The notes under the pieces are model-generated. The model was not told where the DNA came from. It saw only the letters and a list, made by a program, of their open reading frames with translations, and searched no databases. From the NCBI GenBank assembly GCA_963850255.1, contig CAWKLL010000025.1:62001-126000 (forward strand): a stretch of 64,000 nt of DNA, read 5' to 3'. A program made the translations under genes and the position numbers. This document shows positions 25,758-34,998 of this stretch, one piece after another. Source of the DNA: J054 sp963850255. GTDB taxonomy: Bacteria > Pseudomonadota > Gammaproteobacteria > Steroidobacterales > GCA-2729495. Position 1 is the first letter of the stretch, and every line of letters begins with the position of its first letter.

Positions 25758-25871
25758 ATGAAAGTAAGAGCCTCAGTAAAAAGAATTTGCAGAAACTGCA
25801 AGATTGTCCGCCGCAAGCGGGTAATTCGTGTGATCTGTACCGACCCACGCCACAAGCAGCGCCAGGGTTGA
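25758..25871 (+). CDS. rpmJ: 50S ribosomal protein L36
   Basis: Very small zinc-binding 50S protein, 37 residues, read by hand because it is below usual size cut-offs. It starts MKVRASVKRICRNCKIVRR and ends DPRHKQRQG. The zinc ligands C11, C14, C27 and H32 are all present, so this is the zinc-binding type. A GGAGAAAG ribosome-binding site lies at 25747-25754. It sits between secY and rpsM, as in the E. coli spc operon. Confidence 0.95.
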   Translation: MKVRASVKRICRNCKIVRRKRVIRVICTDPRHKQRQG

Positions 25872-25902
25872 TGCAGCTCAGCGACTATTGGAGACGTAAT
25901 TA

Positions 25903-26259
25903 ATGGCGCGTATTGCTGGAATAAATATCCCACTGCACAAGCACGTGGTGATTGCCTTGACGAGTATTTATGGCGTCGGGCGCACGCGCGCGGAGAAAAT
26001 CTGCGCCGAGGCGGGTGTGGCACCGGACATCAAGGTTAAAGACCTGACCGAGCCAGACGTCGAAAGCTTGCGCAGCGCGGTGGCACACTTTCCCGTGGAA
26101 GGTGATCTGCGCAGGGAAACTACAATGAACGTTAAACGCCTGATGGATCTCGGTTGTTACCGGGGTATTCGTCATCGGCGTGGACTACCGCTGCGAGGGC
26201 AGCGCACTCGCACCAACGCCCGCACCCGCAAGGGTCCGCGGCGACCCATTCGCAGATAA
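25903..26259 (+). CDS. rpsM: 30S ribosomal protein S13
   Basis: 30S head protein that contacts P-site tRNA and L5, 118 residues. Begins MARIAGINIPLHKHVVIAL, contains YRGIRHRRGLPLRGQRT and ends GPRRPIRR. First gene of the alpha cluster (rpsM-rpsK-rpsD-rpoA-rplQ). I see no separate promoter in the 31 bases before it. Confidence 0.98.
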   Translation: MARIAGINIPLHKHVVIALTSIYGVGRTRAEKICAEAGVAPDIKVKDLTEPDVESLRSAVAHFPVEGDLRRETTMNVKRLMDLGCYRGIRHRRGLPLRGQRTRTNARTRKGPRRPIRR

Positions 26260-26280
26260 TTTAGCGCAGGTTTACAGGCT

Positions 26281-26664
26281 ATGGCCCAGGCGAAAGTACG
26301 CAAGAAGATCAAGAAGCAGGTACCGGAAGGTATCGCGCATATCTATGCTTCTTTTAACAACACCATCATTACCATCACCGATCGGCAAGGCAATACTGTT
26401 TCCTGGGCGACGGCGGGTGGTTGTGGCTTCCGTGGCTCGCGCAAGAGCACGCCGTTCGCAGCCCAGGTGGCAGCCGACAAGGCGGGCAAAGTTGCCCAGG
26501 AAGCCGGCATGAAGAATCTTGAGGTTCGTGTCCAGGGTCCCGGCCCGGGTCGCGAGTCCGCGGTCCGTTCGCTGCATGCCTGCGGTTTCCGGATCAGTAA
26601 CATCGAGGATGTCACACCCATCCCGCACAACGGATGTCGCCCGCCTAAAAAGCGGCGCGTTTGA
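26281..26664 (+). CDS. rpsK: 30S ribosomal protein S11
   Basis: 30S platform protein next to the E-site codon, 127 residues. ASFNNTIITITDRQGN and the end NGCRPPKKRRV are diagnostic, as is the GPGPGRESAVRSLHACGF segment. Located 21 bases after rpsM and 11 before rpsD. Confidence 0.98.
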   Translation: MAQAKVRKKIKKQVPEGIAHIYASFNNTIITITDRQGNTVSWATAGGCGFRGSRKSTPFAAQVAADKAGKVAQEAGMKNLEVRVQGPGPGRESAVRSLHACGFRISNIEDVTPIPHNGCRPPKKRRV

Positions 26665-26675
26665 GGTAAGCGTAA

Positions 26676-27299
26676 ATGGCAAGGTATCTCGGACCAAAAT
26701 GTAAGCTCTCACGGCGTGAGGGTACCGATCTATTCTTAAAGAGTGGCGTCAGGCCGCTGGATTCCAAGTGCAAGCTTGAAACGCCTCCCGGTCAGGTGCA
26801 GGGTGGCCGCAGGCCGCGCGTCTCCGACTATGGGTTACAGCTGCGTGAGAAGCAGAAGCTTCGCCGTATGTACGGCGTCCTTGAAAAGCAGTTTCGCGGT
26901 TACTACAAACGTGCCGCCCAGCAAAAGGGCTCCACGGGTGAGAACCTGCTGCGGCTGCTGGAAGGGCGGCTGGACAACACGGTCTACCGCATGGGTTTCT
27001 CGACAACGCGAGCGGAAGCCCGACAACTTGTCTCTCACAAATCCATAACTGTAAATGGCAAGATCGTCAGCATTGCTTCCTACCAGGTTGCTGCCGGCGA
27101 TCATGTGGAGATACGTGAGAAATCTCGCACGCAGTTGCGCATTAAGAATGCACTAAGCATTGCCAGTCAGGTCGGATGGCCCGACTGGGTTCAGGTTGAC
27201 GAAACAAAAATGTCCGGTGTGCTTAAACAGCTCCCGGAACGTGACGAAATTTTGCCCGACATCAACGAGAATCTCGTTGTCGAGCTCTACTCCAAGTAA
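26676..27299 (+). CDS. rpsD: 30S ribosomal protein S4
   Basis: Primary 16S rRNA-binding protein of the 30S body and, in E. coli, the repressor of the alpha operon, 207 residues. Begins MARYLGPKCKLSRREGTDL and carries an S4 domain around RLDNTVYRMGFSTTRAEARQ to VNGKIVSIASYQV. rpoA follows after 19 bases. Confidence 0.98.
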   Translation: MARYLGPKCKLSRREGTDLFLKSGVRPLDSKCKLETPPGQVQGGRRPRVSDYGLQLREKQKLRRMYGVLEKQFRGYYKRAAQQKGSTGENLLRLLEGRLDNTVYRMGFSTTRAEARQLVSHKSITVNGKIVSIASYQVAAGDHVEIREKSRTQLRIKNALSIASQVGWPDWVQVDETKMSGVLKQLPERDEILPDINENLVVELYSK

Positions 27300-27318
27300 T
27301 CAGGAGAGGACTTCCGAA

Positions 27319-28326
27319 ATGCAGGAATCCATCAGCGAATTTCTAAAGCCGCGCAGTGTTCGGGTTCAGCCCGAGAGCGCAACGCGGGCCCGAATCATTA
27401 TTGAGCCCTTTGAGCGTGGTTTCGGCCATACTCTGGGCAATGCGCTGCGGCGGGTGTTGCTTTCCAGCATGCCTGGTGCAGCGATCGTCGAGACTGAAAT
27501 TGAGGGCGTGCTCCATGAGTACACCAGCATCGAGGGCGTCCAGGAAGACGTCGTCGAGATACTGCTGAACCTCAAGGACGTTGCTCTGCGTATGCACGGG
27601 CGTGATCGTACGGAATTGATCCTGGCCAAGAAGGGCCCGGGACCAGTGACTGCCGGCGACATCGCGCACGATCACGACGTAGAGGTCGTGAACCCGGATC
27701 TGGTGATTGCTAATCTGACCAGCGCCGGTGACCTTAAAATGGTCCTGACCGTCGAGCGAGGTCGCGGATACCGGCCCGCAACTCAGCTGCCCGAAGAGGA
27801 AGAACAGACCGCCACAATTGGCCGACTGCGCCTGGACGCTTCCTTCAGTCCGATTCGCCGCGTTACCTATAACGTTGAGGCGGCGCGAGTCGAGCAGCGT
27901 ACTGACCTGGACAAGCTGATACTTGATGTCGAGACCAACGGTACGATTGACGCTGAAGAAGCGATTCGTCGCGCGGGTAGCATCCTTAAAGATCAGCTGG
28001 CGGTGTTTGTTGACCTGCAGGGCGAAGATCAGGTCAGTGCAGGCGCCAACGAAACCCAGGTGGATCCGCTGCTGATGCGCCCGGTGGATGAGCTGGAGCT
28101 GACTGTTCGTTCGGCCAACTGCCTGAAAGCAGAAAACATAAATTACATTGGCGACCTAATCCAACGCACTGAAGTGGAGTTGCTGCGGACGCCGAATCTT
28201 GGCAAGAAATCGCTGACGGAAATCAAGGAAGTTCTCGAGAGCCATGGCCTGGCCTTGGGTATGCGGGTGGAAAATTGGCCCCCGCCGAGCCTGATGCTGG
28301 AACAGGATGGCGATCAAGCTGCCTGA
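27319..28326 (+). CDS. rpoA: RNA polymerase subunit alpha
   Basis: Assembly and regulatory subunit of RNA polymerase, 335 residues. The start at 27319 gives MQESISEFLKPRSVRVQPE and follows CAGGAGAGGA; the frame extends back into rpsD but that is not the N-terminus. The N-terminal domain shows FERGFGHTLGNALRRVLLSS. The C-terminal domain shows LTVRSANCLKAENINYIGDL with the arginine that contacts UP elements (R265 of E. coli) and GKKSLTEIKEVLESHG. Confidence 0.98.
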   Translation: MQESISEFLKPRSVRVQPESATRARIIIEPFERGFGHTLGNALRRVLLSSMPGAAIVETEIEGVLHEYTSIEGVQEDVVEILLNLKDVALRMHGRDRTELILAKKGPGPVTAGDIAHDHDVEVVNPDLVIANLTSAGDLKMVLTVERGRGYRPATQLPEEEEQTATIGRLRLDASFSPIRRVTYNVEAARVEQRTDLDKLILDVETNGTIDAEEAIRRAGSILKDQLAVFVDLQGEDQVSAGANETQVDPLLMRPVDELELTVRSANCLKAENINYIGDLIQRTEVELLRTPNLGKKSLTEIKEVLESHGLALGMRVENWPPPSLMLEQDGDQAA

Positions 28327-28385
28327 GCTGAGCACAGCGTAAGGGTTGCCTGTCAGGGCAGCCCGGCTATACGGGATAGAGAAAA

Positions 28386-28769
28386 ATGCGACATCAGAAA
28401 TCCGGACGATCGCTTGGGCGTAACAGCAGCCATCGCAAGGCCATGTATCGAAACATGGCCTCGTCGTTAATTCGTCACGAGACTATTCGCACTACTGTGC
28501 CCAAGGCTAAGGAGCTGCGGCGCGTTATAGAGCCATTGATCACGCTGGCCAAGCAGGACGGCGTTGCACAGCGGCGCCTCGCATTTGATCGTCTGCGCGA
28601 CAAGGAAACCGTGGGTAAGTTGTTCAAGGAACTCGGTCCGCGCTTTAAGGACCGTCCCGGGGGTTATCTGCGTATCCTGAAGATTGGCAACCGTCCGGGC
28701 GATTCCGCACCTATGGCTATCGTTCAGCTGCTGGATCAGCCGGAGCCCGCGACCGCAGACGAAAGCTAG
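28386..28769 (+). CDS. rplQ: 50S ribosomal protein L17
   Basis: 50S protein, 127 residues, last gene of the alpha cluster. Begins MRHQKSGRSLGRNSSHRKAM and contains ASSLIRHETIRTTVPKAKELR. It ends 14 bases before the convergent RND transporter gene, with an inverted repeat across the junction. Confidence 0.98.
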   Translation: MRHQKSGRSLGRNSSHRKAMYRNMASSLIRHETIRTTVPKAKELRRVIEPLITLAKQDGVAQRRLAFDRLRDKETVGKLFKELGPRFKDRPGGYLRILKIGNRPGDSAPMAIVQLLDQPEPATADES

Positions 28770-28770
28770 G

Positions 28771-28803
28771 CCTGCAAAGGCTTCAGACTTCCTTCGCTGC
28801 AGG
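28771..28803. terminator. Inverted repeat between convergent rplQ and RND genes
   Basis: CCTGCA (28771-28776) and AAGG (28777-28780) pair with CCTT (28791-28794) and TGCAGG (28798-28803) across a ten-base loop, with three unpaired bases on one side. It begins one base after the rplQ stop codon and overlaps the last codons of the opposite gene. A bidirectional terminator role is inferred from position; no T-run follows on either strand. Confidence 0.35.
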
Positions 28804-31800
28804 ACTGCCCGCCGTCGAACCTCTTAGCCGCTCAACGTCGCGGCTGACGTGCTCAGGTGATTTCGTACCGCGCGCTAACAATGCGTACATGGCGGGAATC
28901 AGGAACAGGGTCAGAACCACTGACACCGTCACTCCGAAAAATACCACGGCACCAATGGTGCGCCTGGATTCGGCACCGGCGCCGAAAGCGGTAATCAACG
29001 GTATTGCACCACCGGCTGTGCACAAGCTGGTCATGATGACCGGCCGTAGTCTTACCGTAGAGGCCTCAATGATGGCCGAATAAAACTCCTGACCGCGATC
29101 GCGAAGCTGGTTGGCGAATTCGACGATCAGAATCCCGTTCTTGGCCGCCAGGCCAATCAGCATGATTGAACCGATTTGGCTGAAGACATTGATGGACGAG
29201 CCGGTCAGATGCAGGCCCAGCAAGCCGCCAAACAGCGCCATCGGCACGGTCAGCATAATGATCAACGGGTGCCGAAAACTTTCAAACTGTGCTGCCAGCA
29301 CCAGAAACGACACCACCAGTGCCAGTGCGAAAGTGAAATAAATCGAATTGCCCGATTGACGAAAATCTCGCGATTCACCGTCGTAGTTGATGCGTACACC
29401 CTCGGGAATTTCTTCGCGAATGATGGATTCCATGTATTCCAGAGCTTCACCCAGGGAATAGCCGGGGCCCAGCGCTCCGGTCAGGCTAATGGAGCGCAGA
29501 CGATCGAATCGTTTGAGTTCTACGGGGCCCGAGGTTTCCTGTAATTCCACCAGGCTGGCCAGCGGAATCAGCTGCCCCGATCGTTCCGAACGCACATAGA
29601 TGTTCTGCAAGTCCGAGGGCGTAGCGCGGTCCTCGGGGCGTGCCTGCAGCATGACGTTGTACTCTTCACCACGATCCTGGAAGGTGGTGACGATGCGCGA
29701 GCCGAGCATGCTCTCCAGCGTCCGGCCCACGGCCGAGAGTGACACGCCCAGGTCCGAGGCACGATCCCGGTCGACGGATACCTTGATTTTGGGTTTGCGT
29801 TCAAAATAATCGGAGCGCAGCCCCAGAATGTCTGGATTTTCGGCGGCCCGCTCGATTACCCGACTGGTCCATTCCGCCAGTTCGTCGTAATCCGTGCCCC
29901 CCAATACAACGATCAGCGGCTGGCCGGAACTGCGCACATTCAGGCTCGGCGGCAGCATCACCATGGTCATGGCGCCGGGTATTGTCTTGAGCTTTTCGCG
30001 CAATTCCGCAGCTATCTCCATGGAAGTCATCTTGCGGTCTTTCCAGGGCATCAGCGGTATATACGCAAAGCCGGTATTGGCATCGCCTCCACCATTGCCC
30101 ATGCCGCTGCGAACCAGAACTCGCTTGGCCTCGCCGGCCGCAACATAGGGTATTGCCAGTGCTTCGAACTGCCGGATTTGCCGATCCATGTATTCCGGGG
30201 TCGCCCCCTCCGGACCGCGCATCCAGGTCAGGATCATGCCGCGGTCTTCCACCGGCGCATATTCGTTGGGTAGCAGGCGAAACATCTGGAAGCTGACGGC
30301 CGATATCAGCAAAATTGCCAGTGCGCCGATCCAGGGCCTCCGAACCAGCGGCGTAAGCACACGGCGGTAGCTTTCCGTTATCCAGTTGAAGCCGCGGTCG
30401 ACCAGCTGAGTCAGAGCGCCGCGTTCTACACCCTTGGTGAAGAACTTCGACGACAACATAGGCACCAGCGACAGCGCGACCAGGCTGGAGAACGCTACGG
30501 CGGCGGCCAGCGAGATACCAAACTCGCCGAACAGACGGCCCACTTTGCCGGGCATGAAAGAGATGGGAACAAATACCGAGACCAGCACGACGGTGGTGGC
30601 GACCACGGCAAAGCCAATTTCGCGGCTACCGTCGATGGCAGCCAGCAGGGCCGGTTGCCCCTTTTCCATTCGGCGGACAATGTTCTCAAGCACCACGATG
30701 GCGTCGTCCACCACCAGGCCGATGGCCAAAACCAGACCAAGCAAGGTCAGGGTATTGACTGAGTAGCCCAGCGCCGCCATCACCATGAAGGTTGCAATGA
30801 TGGCCACCGGAATCGTCAGCGCCGGGATCAGCGTGGCACGCAGGGAACCGAGAAACAGGAAGATCACCAACAGCACCATCAGCAGGGCCACGCCCAGAGC
30901 TTTAAGAACTTCCTTCATGGATTCGCGGATAAATACCGAGAAATCCACATTGACGTCCATCTTTATATCGTCGGGCAATATCGACTGCAGTCGCTCGAGT
31001 TCTTCCCTAACCCCCTGATTTACAGAGAGTATATTGGCTTTTGATTGCGGTACGATGCCAAGACTGTTACCCGCTATGCCATCCGAACGGGCCAGTCGCC
31101 TATCGCTCTCGGCCTCGATTCGTACATCGGCTACATCGCCCAGGCGCACCACGAAGTTGTCCTCACGGAGCAAAACCAGGCTGGCAAAGTCCTGGGGTGT
31201 GCTTAGTCCGGTGTCGGTGCGCAGGGTAAATTCACGTGATGTCGATTCAATGCGGCCGGCCGGCAGCTCGACGTTTTCGCGACGCAGGGTGTCCTCGACG
31301 TCCTGCACCGTGAGACCGCGAGCGGCGAGGGCTTCACGGTCCAACCAGATGCGCATGGCCGGCACTCTCGCGGCACTGTTTCGAATAGTGGCCACGCCCG
31401 GCACCGTCGACAGCCGATCGACGATGTTGCGCTCAGCGTAGTCCGTCAGTTCCATGACCGAGCGACTCTGGCTCGACAGGTCGACGTACATGGTGGAGTC
31501 CATGCCGGCGTCCTGTTTGCTGATCTGTGGTGGGTCGGATTCTTCCGGCAGCCGGCCGACTATTCGTGAAATCCGCTCGCGTATGTCATTCGCGGCGCCA
31601 TCAACATCCCTGTCCAGGTCAAATTCCACGGTAATCTGCGAGCGTTCGTCCTGACTCGTGGAAGTTAGTTTCTGCACCCCCGCGATACCGGCGATCTCGT
31701 CCTCGATGACCTGGGTTATGCGTCGCTCAACCACGCTGGCCGAAGCGCCCCGGTAGGACGTGCTGACGGACACGATGGGCGGATCAACCTCGGGGTATTC

Positions 31801-31905
31801 GCGTACCGCCAGCCCATTCAGTGCCAGCAGCCCGACGATGACCAGTATCAGGCTGATAACGGCGGCAAATACCGGGCGGTTGACGGAGACGTCGGACAGC
31901 AGCAT
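28783..31905 (-). CDS. RND-family (HAE1-type) multidrug efflux transporter
   Basis: Inner-membrane proton-driven exporter of the AcrB/MexB type, 1040 residues, opening MLLSDVSVNRPVFAAVISL. The fourth transmembrane segment carries the proton-relay pair D400-D401 in VVDDAIVVLENI, and the tenth has K922 in AAKNGILIVEFANQ. The two large periplasmic loops are recognisable by PEVDPPIVSVSTSYRGAS and GEEYNVMLQARPEDR. The adaptor gene lies 3 bases upstream on the same strand, so the two form an operon. No outer-membrane TolC-like gene is adjacent, so it probably uses one encoded elsewhere. Substrates cannot be told from sequence. Confidence 0.93.
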   Translation of the reverse strand: MLLSDVSVNRPVFAAVISLILVIVGLLALNGLAVREYPEVDPPIVSVSTSYRGASASVVERRITQVIEDEIAGIAGVQKLTSTSQDERSQITVEFDLDRDVDGAANDIRERISRIVGRLPEESDPPQISKQDAGMDSTMYVDLSSQSRSVMELTDYAERNIVDRLSTVPGVATIRNSAARVPAMRIWLDREALAARGLTVQDVEDTLRRENVELPAGRIESTSREFTLRTDTGLSTPQDFASLVLLREDNFVVRLGDVADVRIEAESDRRLARSDGIAGNSLGIVPQSKANILSVNQGVREELERLQSILPDDIKMDVNVDFSVFIRESMKEVLKALGVALLMVLLVIFLFLGSLRATLIPALTIPVAIIATFMVMAALGYSVNTLTLLGLVLAIGLVVDDAIVVLENIVRRMEKGQPALLAAIDGSREIGFAVVATTVVLVSVFVPISFMPGKVGRLFGEFGISLAAAVAFSSLVALSLVPMLSSKFFTKGVERGALTQLVDRGFNWITESYRRVLTPLVRRPWIGALAILLISAVSFQMFRLLPNEYAPVEDRGMILTWMRGPEGATPEYMDRQIRQFEALAIPYVAAGEAKRVLVRSGMGNGGGDANTGFAYIPLMPWKDRKMTSMEIAAELREKLKTIPGAMTMVMLPPSLNVRSSGQPLIVVLGGTDYDELAEWTSRVIERAAENPDILGLRSDYFERKPKIKVSVDRDRASDLGVSLSAVGRTLESMLGSRIVTTFQDRGEEYNVMLQARPEDRATPSDLQNIYVRSERSGQLIPLASLVELQETSGPVELKRFDRLRSISLTGALGPGYSLGEALEYMESIIREEIPEGVRINYDGESRDFRQSGNSIYFTFALALVVSFLVLAAQFESFRHPLIIMLTVPMALFGGLLGLHLTGSSINVFSQIGSIMLIGLAAKNGILIVEFANQLRDRGQEFYSAIIEASTVRLRPVIMTSLCTAGGAIPLITAFGAGAESRRTIGAVVFFGVTVSVVLTLFLIPAMYALLARGTKSPEHVSRDVERLRGSTAGSPAAKEV

Positions 31906-31908
31906 GGC

Positions 31909-32988
31909 TTAACTATTGGTCATGACATTAACCGGCATGCCACTGCGCACCTTCTGCGCGCCTTCGGTAATGACCAGTGCACCAGGGCTCAGGCCCTCGC
32001 GAATCTCAGCAATGCCGGGGGCTCTGATCCCCAGTGCGACTTCACGTTCGATGGCCTTGCCGTCTTCCACGACGTATACGTATTGGCGCCCCTGGCGCGG
32101 CATCAGCGCTTCCTCGGGTACCAGCAATACCGAGTCGCGGTCGCGTTCGATGGCCACGGCCAGGAACATGCCCGGGCGTAGAATTCTGTCCGGATTGGGT
32201 AGTTCGGCAATCACTCGCACTGCCCGCGTAACCGGGTCGATGCGCGGGTCGATATGCGCAATTACTCCGCTAAATATGGCTTCCGGATATATAGATGTTG
32301 TTGCACCGACGGGCAGGCCACTGCGCAAAGCGTCCAGATAGCTTTCCGGCACCGTGAACTCGAGCTTCATGGTGGCCGTGTCATCCAGCGTGGTAATCAC
32401 AGTATCCGGACCGACCAGATCGCCGGGGCTGATCCGCAACAGGCCAACAGTGCCTGCAAAGGGTGCGCGGATCAGCGTATTTCTCAGCCGCGCTTCCTGG
32501 GCCTGGACCTGGGCCTGGGCGATGGCGACTTCCGCGGCCAGCTCCTCCAGCTCCGACTCGGAAATCACATTTGTTTCTGCCAGACCTTCACGCCGGGCAA
32601 ACTGACTTTGCACTTTTTGCAACGTGGCTTTCGAAACCGCCAGGTTGGCGGCGATTTCATCGCTTTCCAGTTCTATCAGCAGTTTGCCCTTAGCCACTTC
32701 CTGGCCTTCCTCGAAGACAATTCGATCAATGACGCTCGAAATGCGCGAAGTGACTTCGATGGATTCGTTGGATTGGGCAGTGCCGAGCGCGGTAAATCGA
32801 TCGACGTAGGGCTGTGCCGTGACTGTGCGCGCAATCACGTTGACAGGTTCGCCGCCGCCCATGCGACCAGCTACCATGCCGGGCGCCTCGCCGCTGTCGC
32901 CGCAGGCGCCCAGAAGAAGGCTCGCCACCGCAACCGCTAAGGGTCCGCTGACATGGCTGGCAGCTCTGCTAAGGTGCTTGCAAATCAA
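31909..32988 (-). CDS. RND efflux periplasmic adaptor lipoprotein
   Basis: Membrane-fusion (HlyD/AcrA-like) adaptor that bridges the RND pump and an outer-membrane channel, 359 residues. A lipoprotein signal is visible: hydrophobic VAVASLLLGAC with the lipobox cysteine at residue 29. The lipoyl half-motifs (ISSVIDRIVFEEGQEVAKG and LIRAPFAGTVGLLRISPGD) flank an alpha-helical hairpin of about 60 residues rich in Glu/Ala/Gln. The C-terminal barrel contains RPGMFLAVAIE and VPEEALMPRQGRQYVYVVE. It is first in the two-gene operon with the pump. Confidence 0.93.
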   Translation of the reverse strand: MICKHLSRAASHVSGPLAVAVASLLLGACGDSGEAPGMVAGRMGGGEPVNVIARTVTAQPYVDRFTALGTAQSNESIEVTSRISSVIDRIVFEEGQEVAKGKLLIELESDEIAANLAVSKATLQKVQSQFARREGLAETNVISESELEELAAEVAIAQAQVQAQEARLRNTLIRAPFAGTVGLLRISPGDLVGPDTVITTLDDTATMKLEFTVPESYLDALRSGLPVGATTSIYPEAIFSGVIAHIDPRIDPVTRAVRVIAELPNPDRILRPGMFLAVAIERDRDSVLLVPEEALMPRQGRQYVYVVEDGKAIEREVALGIRAPGIAEIREGLSPGALVITEGAQKVRSGMPVNVMTNS

Positions 32989-33130
32989 AGCATTCGGTCC
33001 GGGATTGAAACGGGCCCACTAATTTATCAGATCGCCTGCCCAAACTAGGTAAGTATTTGTAACGAAAGCGCCCGATCAGGGCAGGTCCGAGGCCAAAGGC
33101 GAGTGTAGATTCTGCCACGGAGACTTCATT

Positions 33131-33527
33131 ATGACGCAGTGCATCCATCACATTAACTTTCTGGTGCGCGACCTGGAGCAGGCGATTCCAGCCTGGCAGC
33201 AGCTGCTCGGCCGCGCGCCGGACTCACGCGATCACCTGCCCGGACGGGGTGTCGACATCGCTCGCTACCGTCTGGGTGAAACCTGGCTAAGCCTGGTGCA
33301 ACCGGTCCGGGAGGGTACCGAGCCGGCCCGTCATCTGGCCGAACACGGCGAAGGCTTTTTTCTGATTTCCCTGGCCCTCGACAGCCTGGACCAGGCCGCC
33401 GAGCGGCTGGGCGAGGATAGTTTTAGCGGGCCGGCGCGGGCCGGCCTCGAGGACTGGCGAATCCGCGATCTGAAGCCGGCAGGATTTCGCCGGTGTGCAG
33501 GTGCAGCTGACTGAAACGGGCAGTTGA
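33131..33527 (+). CDS. VOC (glyoxalase/bleomycin-resistance fold) protein, C-terminus frameshifted
   Basis: Small metal-binding VOC-superfamily protein. The literal open frame stops at 33514 after 127 residues. HHINFLVRDLEQAIPAWQQ at the start is the typical first beta-strand and helix with a metal-ligand histidine. The last 13 residues as read (GFRRCAGAAD end) do not look like the fold. Removing one G at 33482-33483 restores a plausible C-terminal strand, DFAGVQVQLTETGS, ending at 33527. The specific reaction is unknown: resemblance to methylmalonyl-CoA epimerase or lactoylglutathione lyase families is only general. It is convergent with the pepQ-like gene. Confidence 0.8.
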
Positions 33528-33532
33528 CGCGA

Positions 33533-34849
33533 TCAGGCAGCGAATGCCAGGCGGGTCAGGTTTTCATTGCCGTCGGCTGTGACCAGCAGATTGTCTTCAA
33601 TACGAATGCCGCCGCAGACGCGCAAAGCATCGATGCGCGGCCAGTCCACCCGCTGACCGAGAGCGCCGCCGCGCAGTTTTTCCAGCAGTGAATCGATGAA
33701 GTAAAGACCGGGTTCGATGGTCAGCACCTGGCCGGGCTCCAGCTGTCGCAACAGGCGCAGGCGTGGATAGGCCGGCGGCGCCTTTAGTCGCGTGCCGGTG
33801 GCATCGGCAAGATCACCGCCCACGTCATGCACCTGCACGCCGAGTAGATGGCCGAGGCCGTGCGGCAGAAAGCAGCTGGTGGCATCAGCGGCCAGAATCT
33901 CGTCGGCGCTGGCTGCTATCAGCCCCTGCTCGGCCAGCAGCGTGGCCAGGTCACGGTGCGCGCGTGCCTGCAGATCGGCGAAGTACACGCCAGCCCGTGT
34001 GGCTGCACACAGGTCTTGCTGCAATGACTCCATCGCCGCAATCAGATTGGCAAAGTCCGTCTGGCCGGTCGCCGCATAGCTGCGCGTAATGTCTGAGGCA
34101 TAGCCGAGCGAACTGCAACCGGCATCAATCAACAGGCTGGCCGTTGGCGCCGGCTGCCGTTGGTAATGCTGGTAATGCAGGATGGCCGCGTTTTGATCGC
34201 CGGCAATAATCGCGTGATAAGGGAGGTCGGATGCCGCATGTCGACTGGCGGCCAGGAAGGCCATCAGGATGTCGAACTCACTGCAGCCGTCGGTAAACGC
34301 CTGCAGGGCTGCGCGGTGGCCATCCACCGCACTCGCCGTGGCGCGGCGCATCGCATTGAGTTCGTAGTGGGTTTTAACCGAGCGCTGATAGTGCAGGGCA
34401 TCGATTAATGTTGTGGGATTTATATCCTCGCTTAATCCCAGGCTCTGCCAATGCGCAGCCGGCCCCAGCAATGCCAGCCGCGGCGGAAGTTTGCCCAGCG
34501 CGGCCAGGGCATCAGCTGTATTGGTGACGCAACGAATTTCCAGTGCCTCGTTCCAGGGCGCGGCCGGCAATTCGGGTGGTTTATGCCAGTAGTCGTCGTC
34601 CGTGACAATGACCACTATCGGGTCTGCATCGGCTGGCACTAATAGCAGGGCACCCGGGTGCTCGGTCAGGGGCAGCCACTGCAACAGCATGGCGTTGGCC
34701 TTGAATGTCGGTCCCTGGTCATCGAGGAAATGCTGTGACGCCAGTCCGGCGCCCAATAGCACCGCGTCATAGCCCGTTGCGGCCAGCGCGCTGGCGTAGC
34801 GTGCCGTCAGGGTCTGCAGGTGGTCCTGGTACTCGAGTAGTCCGGGCAA
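33533..34849 (-). CDS. pepQ: Xaa-Pro dipeptidase (M24 family, PepQ-like)
   Basis: Cytoplasmic metallopeptidase that cleaves X-Pro dipeptides; many members also hydrolyse organophosphates. 438 residues (E. coli PepQ 443). The five dinuclear-metal ligands are visible: D in LIDAG, D in SDITRSY, H in PHGLGHLLGVQVHD, E in TIEPGLYF and E in GIRIEDN. The N-terminal half resembles PepQ (FLDDQGPTFKANAMLLQW). The start codon is TTG at 34847-34849; no better start is seen upstream in frame. Divergent from trpS. Confidence 0.9.
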   Translation of the reverse strand: MPGLLEYQDHLQTLTARYASALAATGYDAVLLGAGLASQHFLDDQGPTFKANAMLLQWLPLTEHPGALLLVPADADPIVVIVTDDDYWHKPPELPAAPWNEALEIRCVTNTADALAALGKLPPRLALLGPAAHWQSLGLSEDINPTTLIDALHYQRSVKTHYELNAMRRATASAVDGHRAALQAFTDGCSEFDILMAFLAASRHAASDLPYHAIIAGDQNAAILHYQHYQRQPAPTASLLIDAGCSSLGYASDITRSYAATGQTDFANLIAAMESLQQDLCAATRAGVYFADLQARAHRDLATLLAEQGLIAASADEILAADATSCFLPHGLGHLLGVQVHDVGGDLADATGTRLKAPPAYPRLRLLRQLEPGQVLTIEPGLYFIDSLLEKLRGGALGQRVDWPRIDALRVCGGIRIEDNLLVTADGNENLTRLAFAA

Positions 34850-34998
34850 GAGGCTGAACTCCGATGGCGGTGCGTTAACGCGGAAATATAACAGTGTCGC
34901 CCGGCCAGGCAGTACCGGGCCTGCCCACAGCGGCGCGGATCAGGCATCATTGTTCGCCCCTTCCCGGGCTCGCGAAGTATCAGCTGGCAGCGCCTCAA

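Noticed and set aside
33015..33130. Promoters or operators in the divergent gap between the RND adaptor gene and the VOC gene
   Set aside because: No convincing -35/-10 pair or inverted repeat stood out on either strand.
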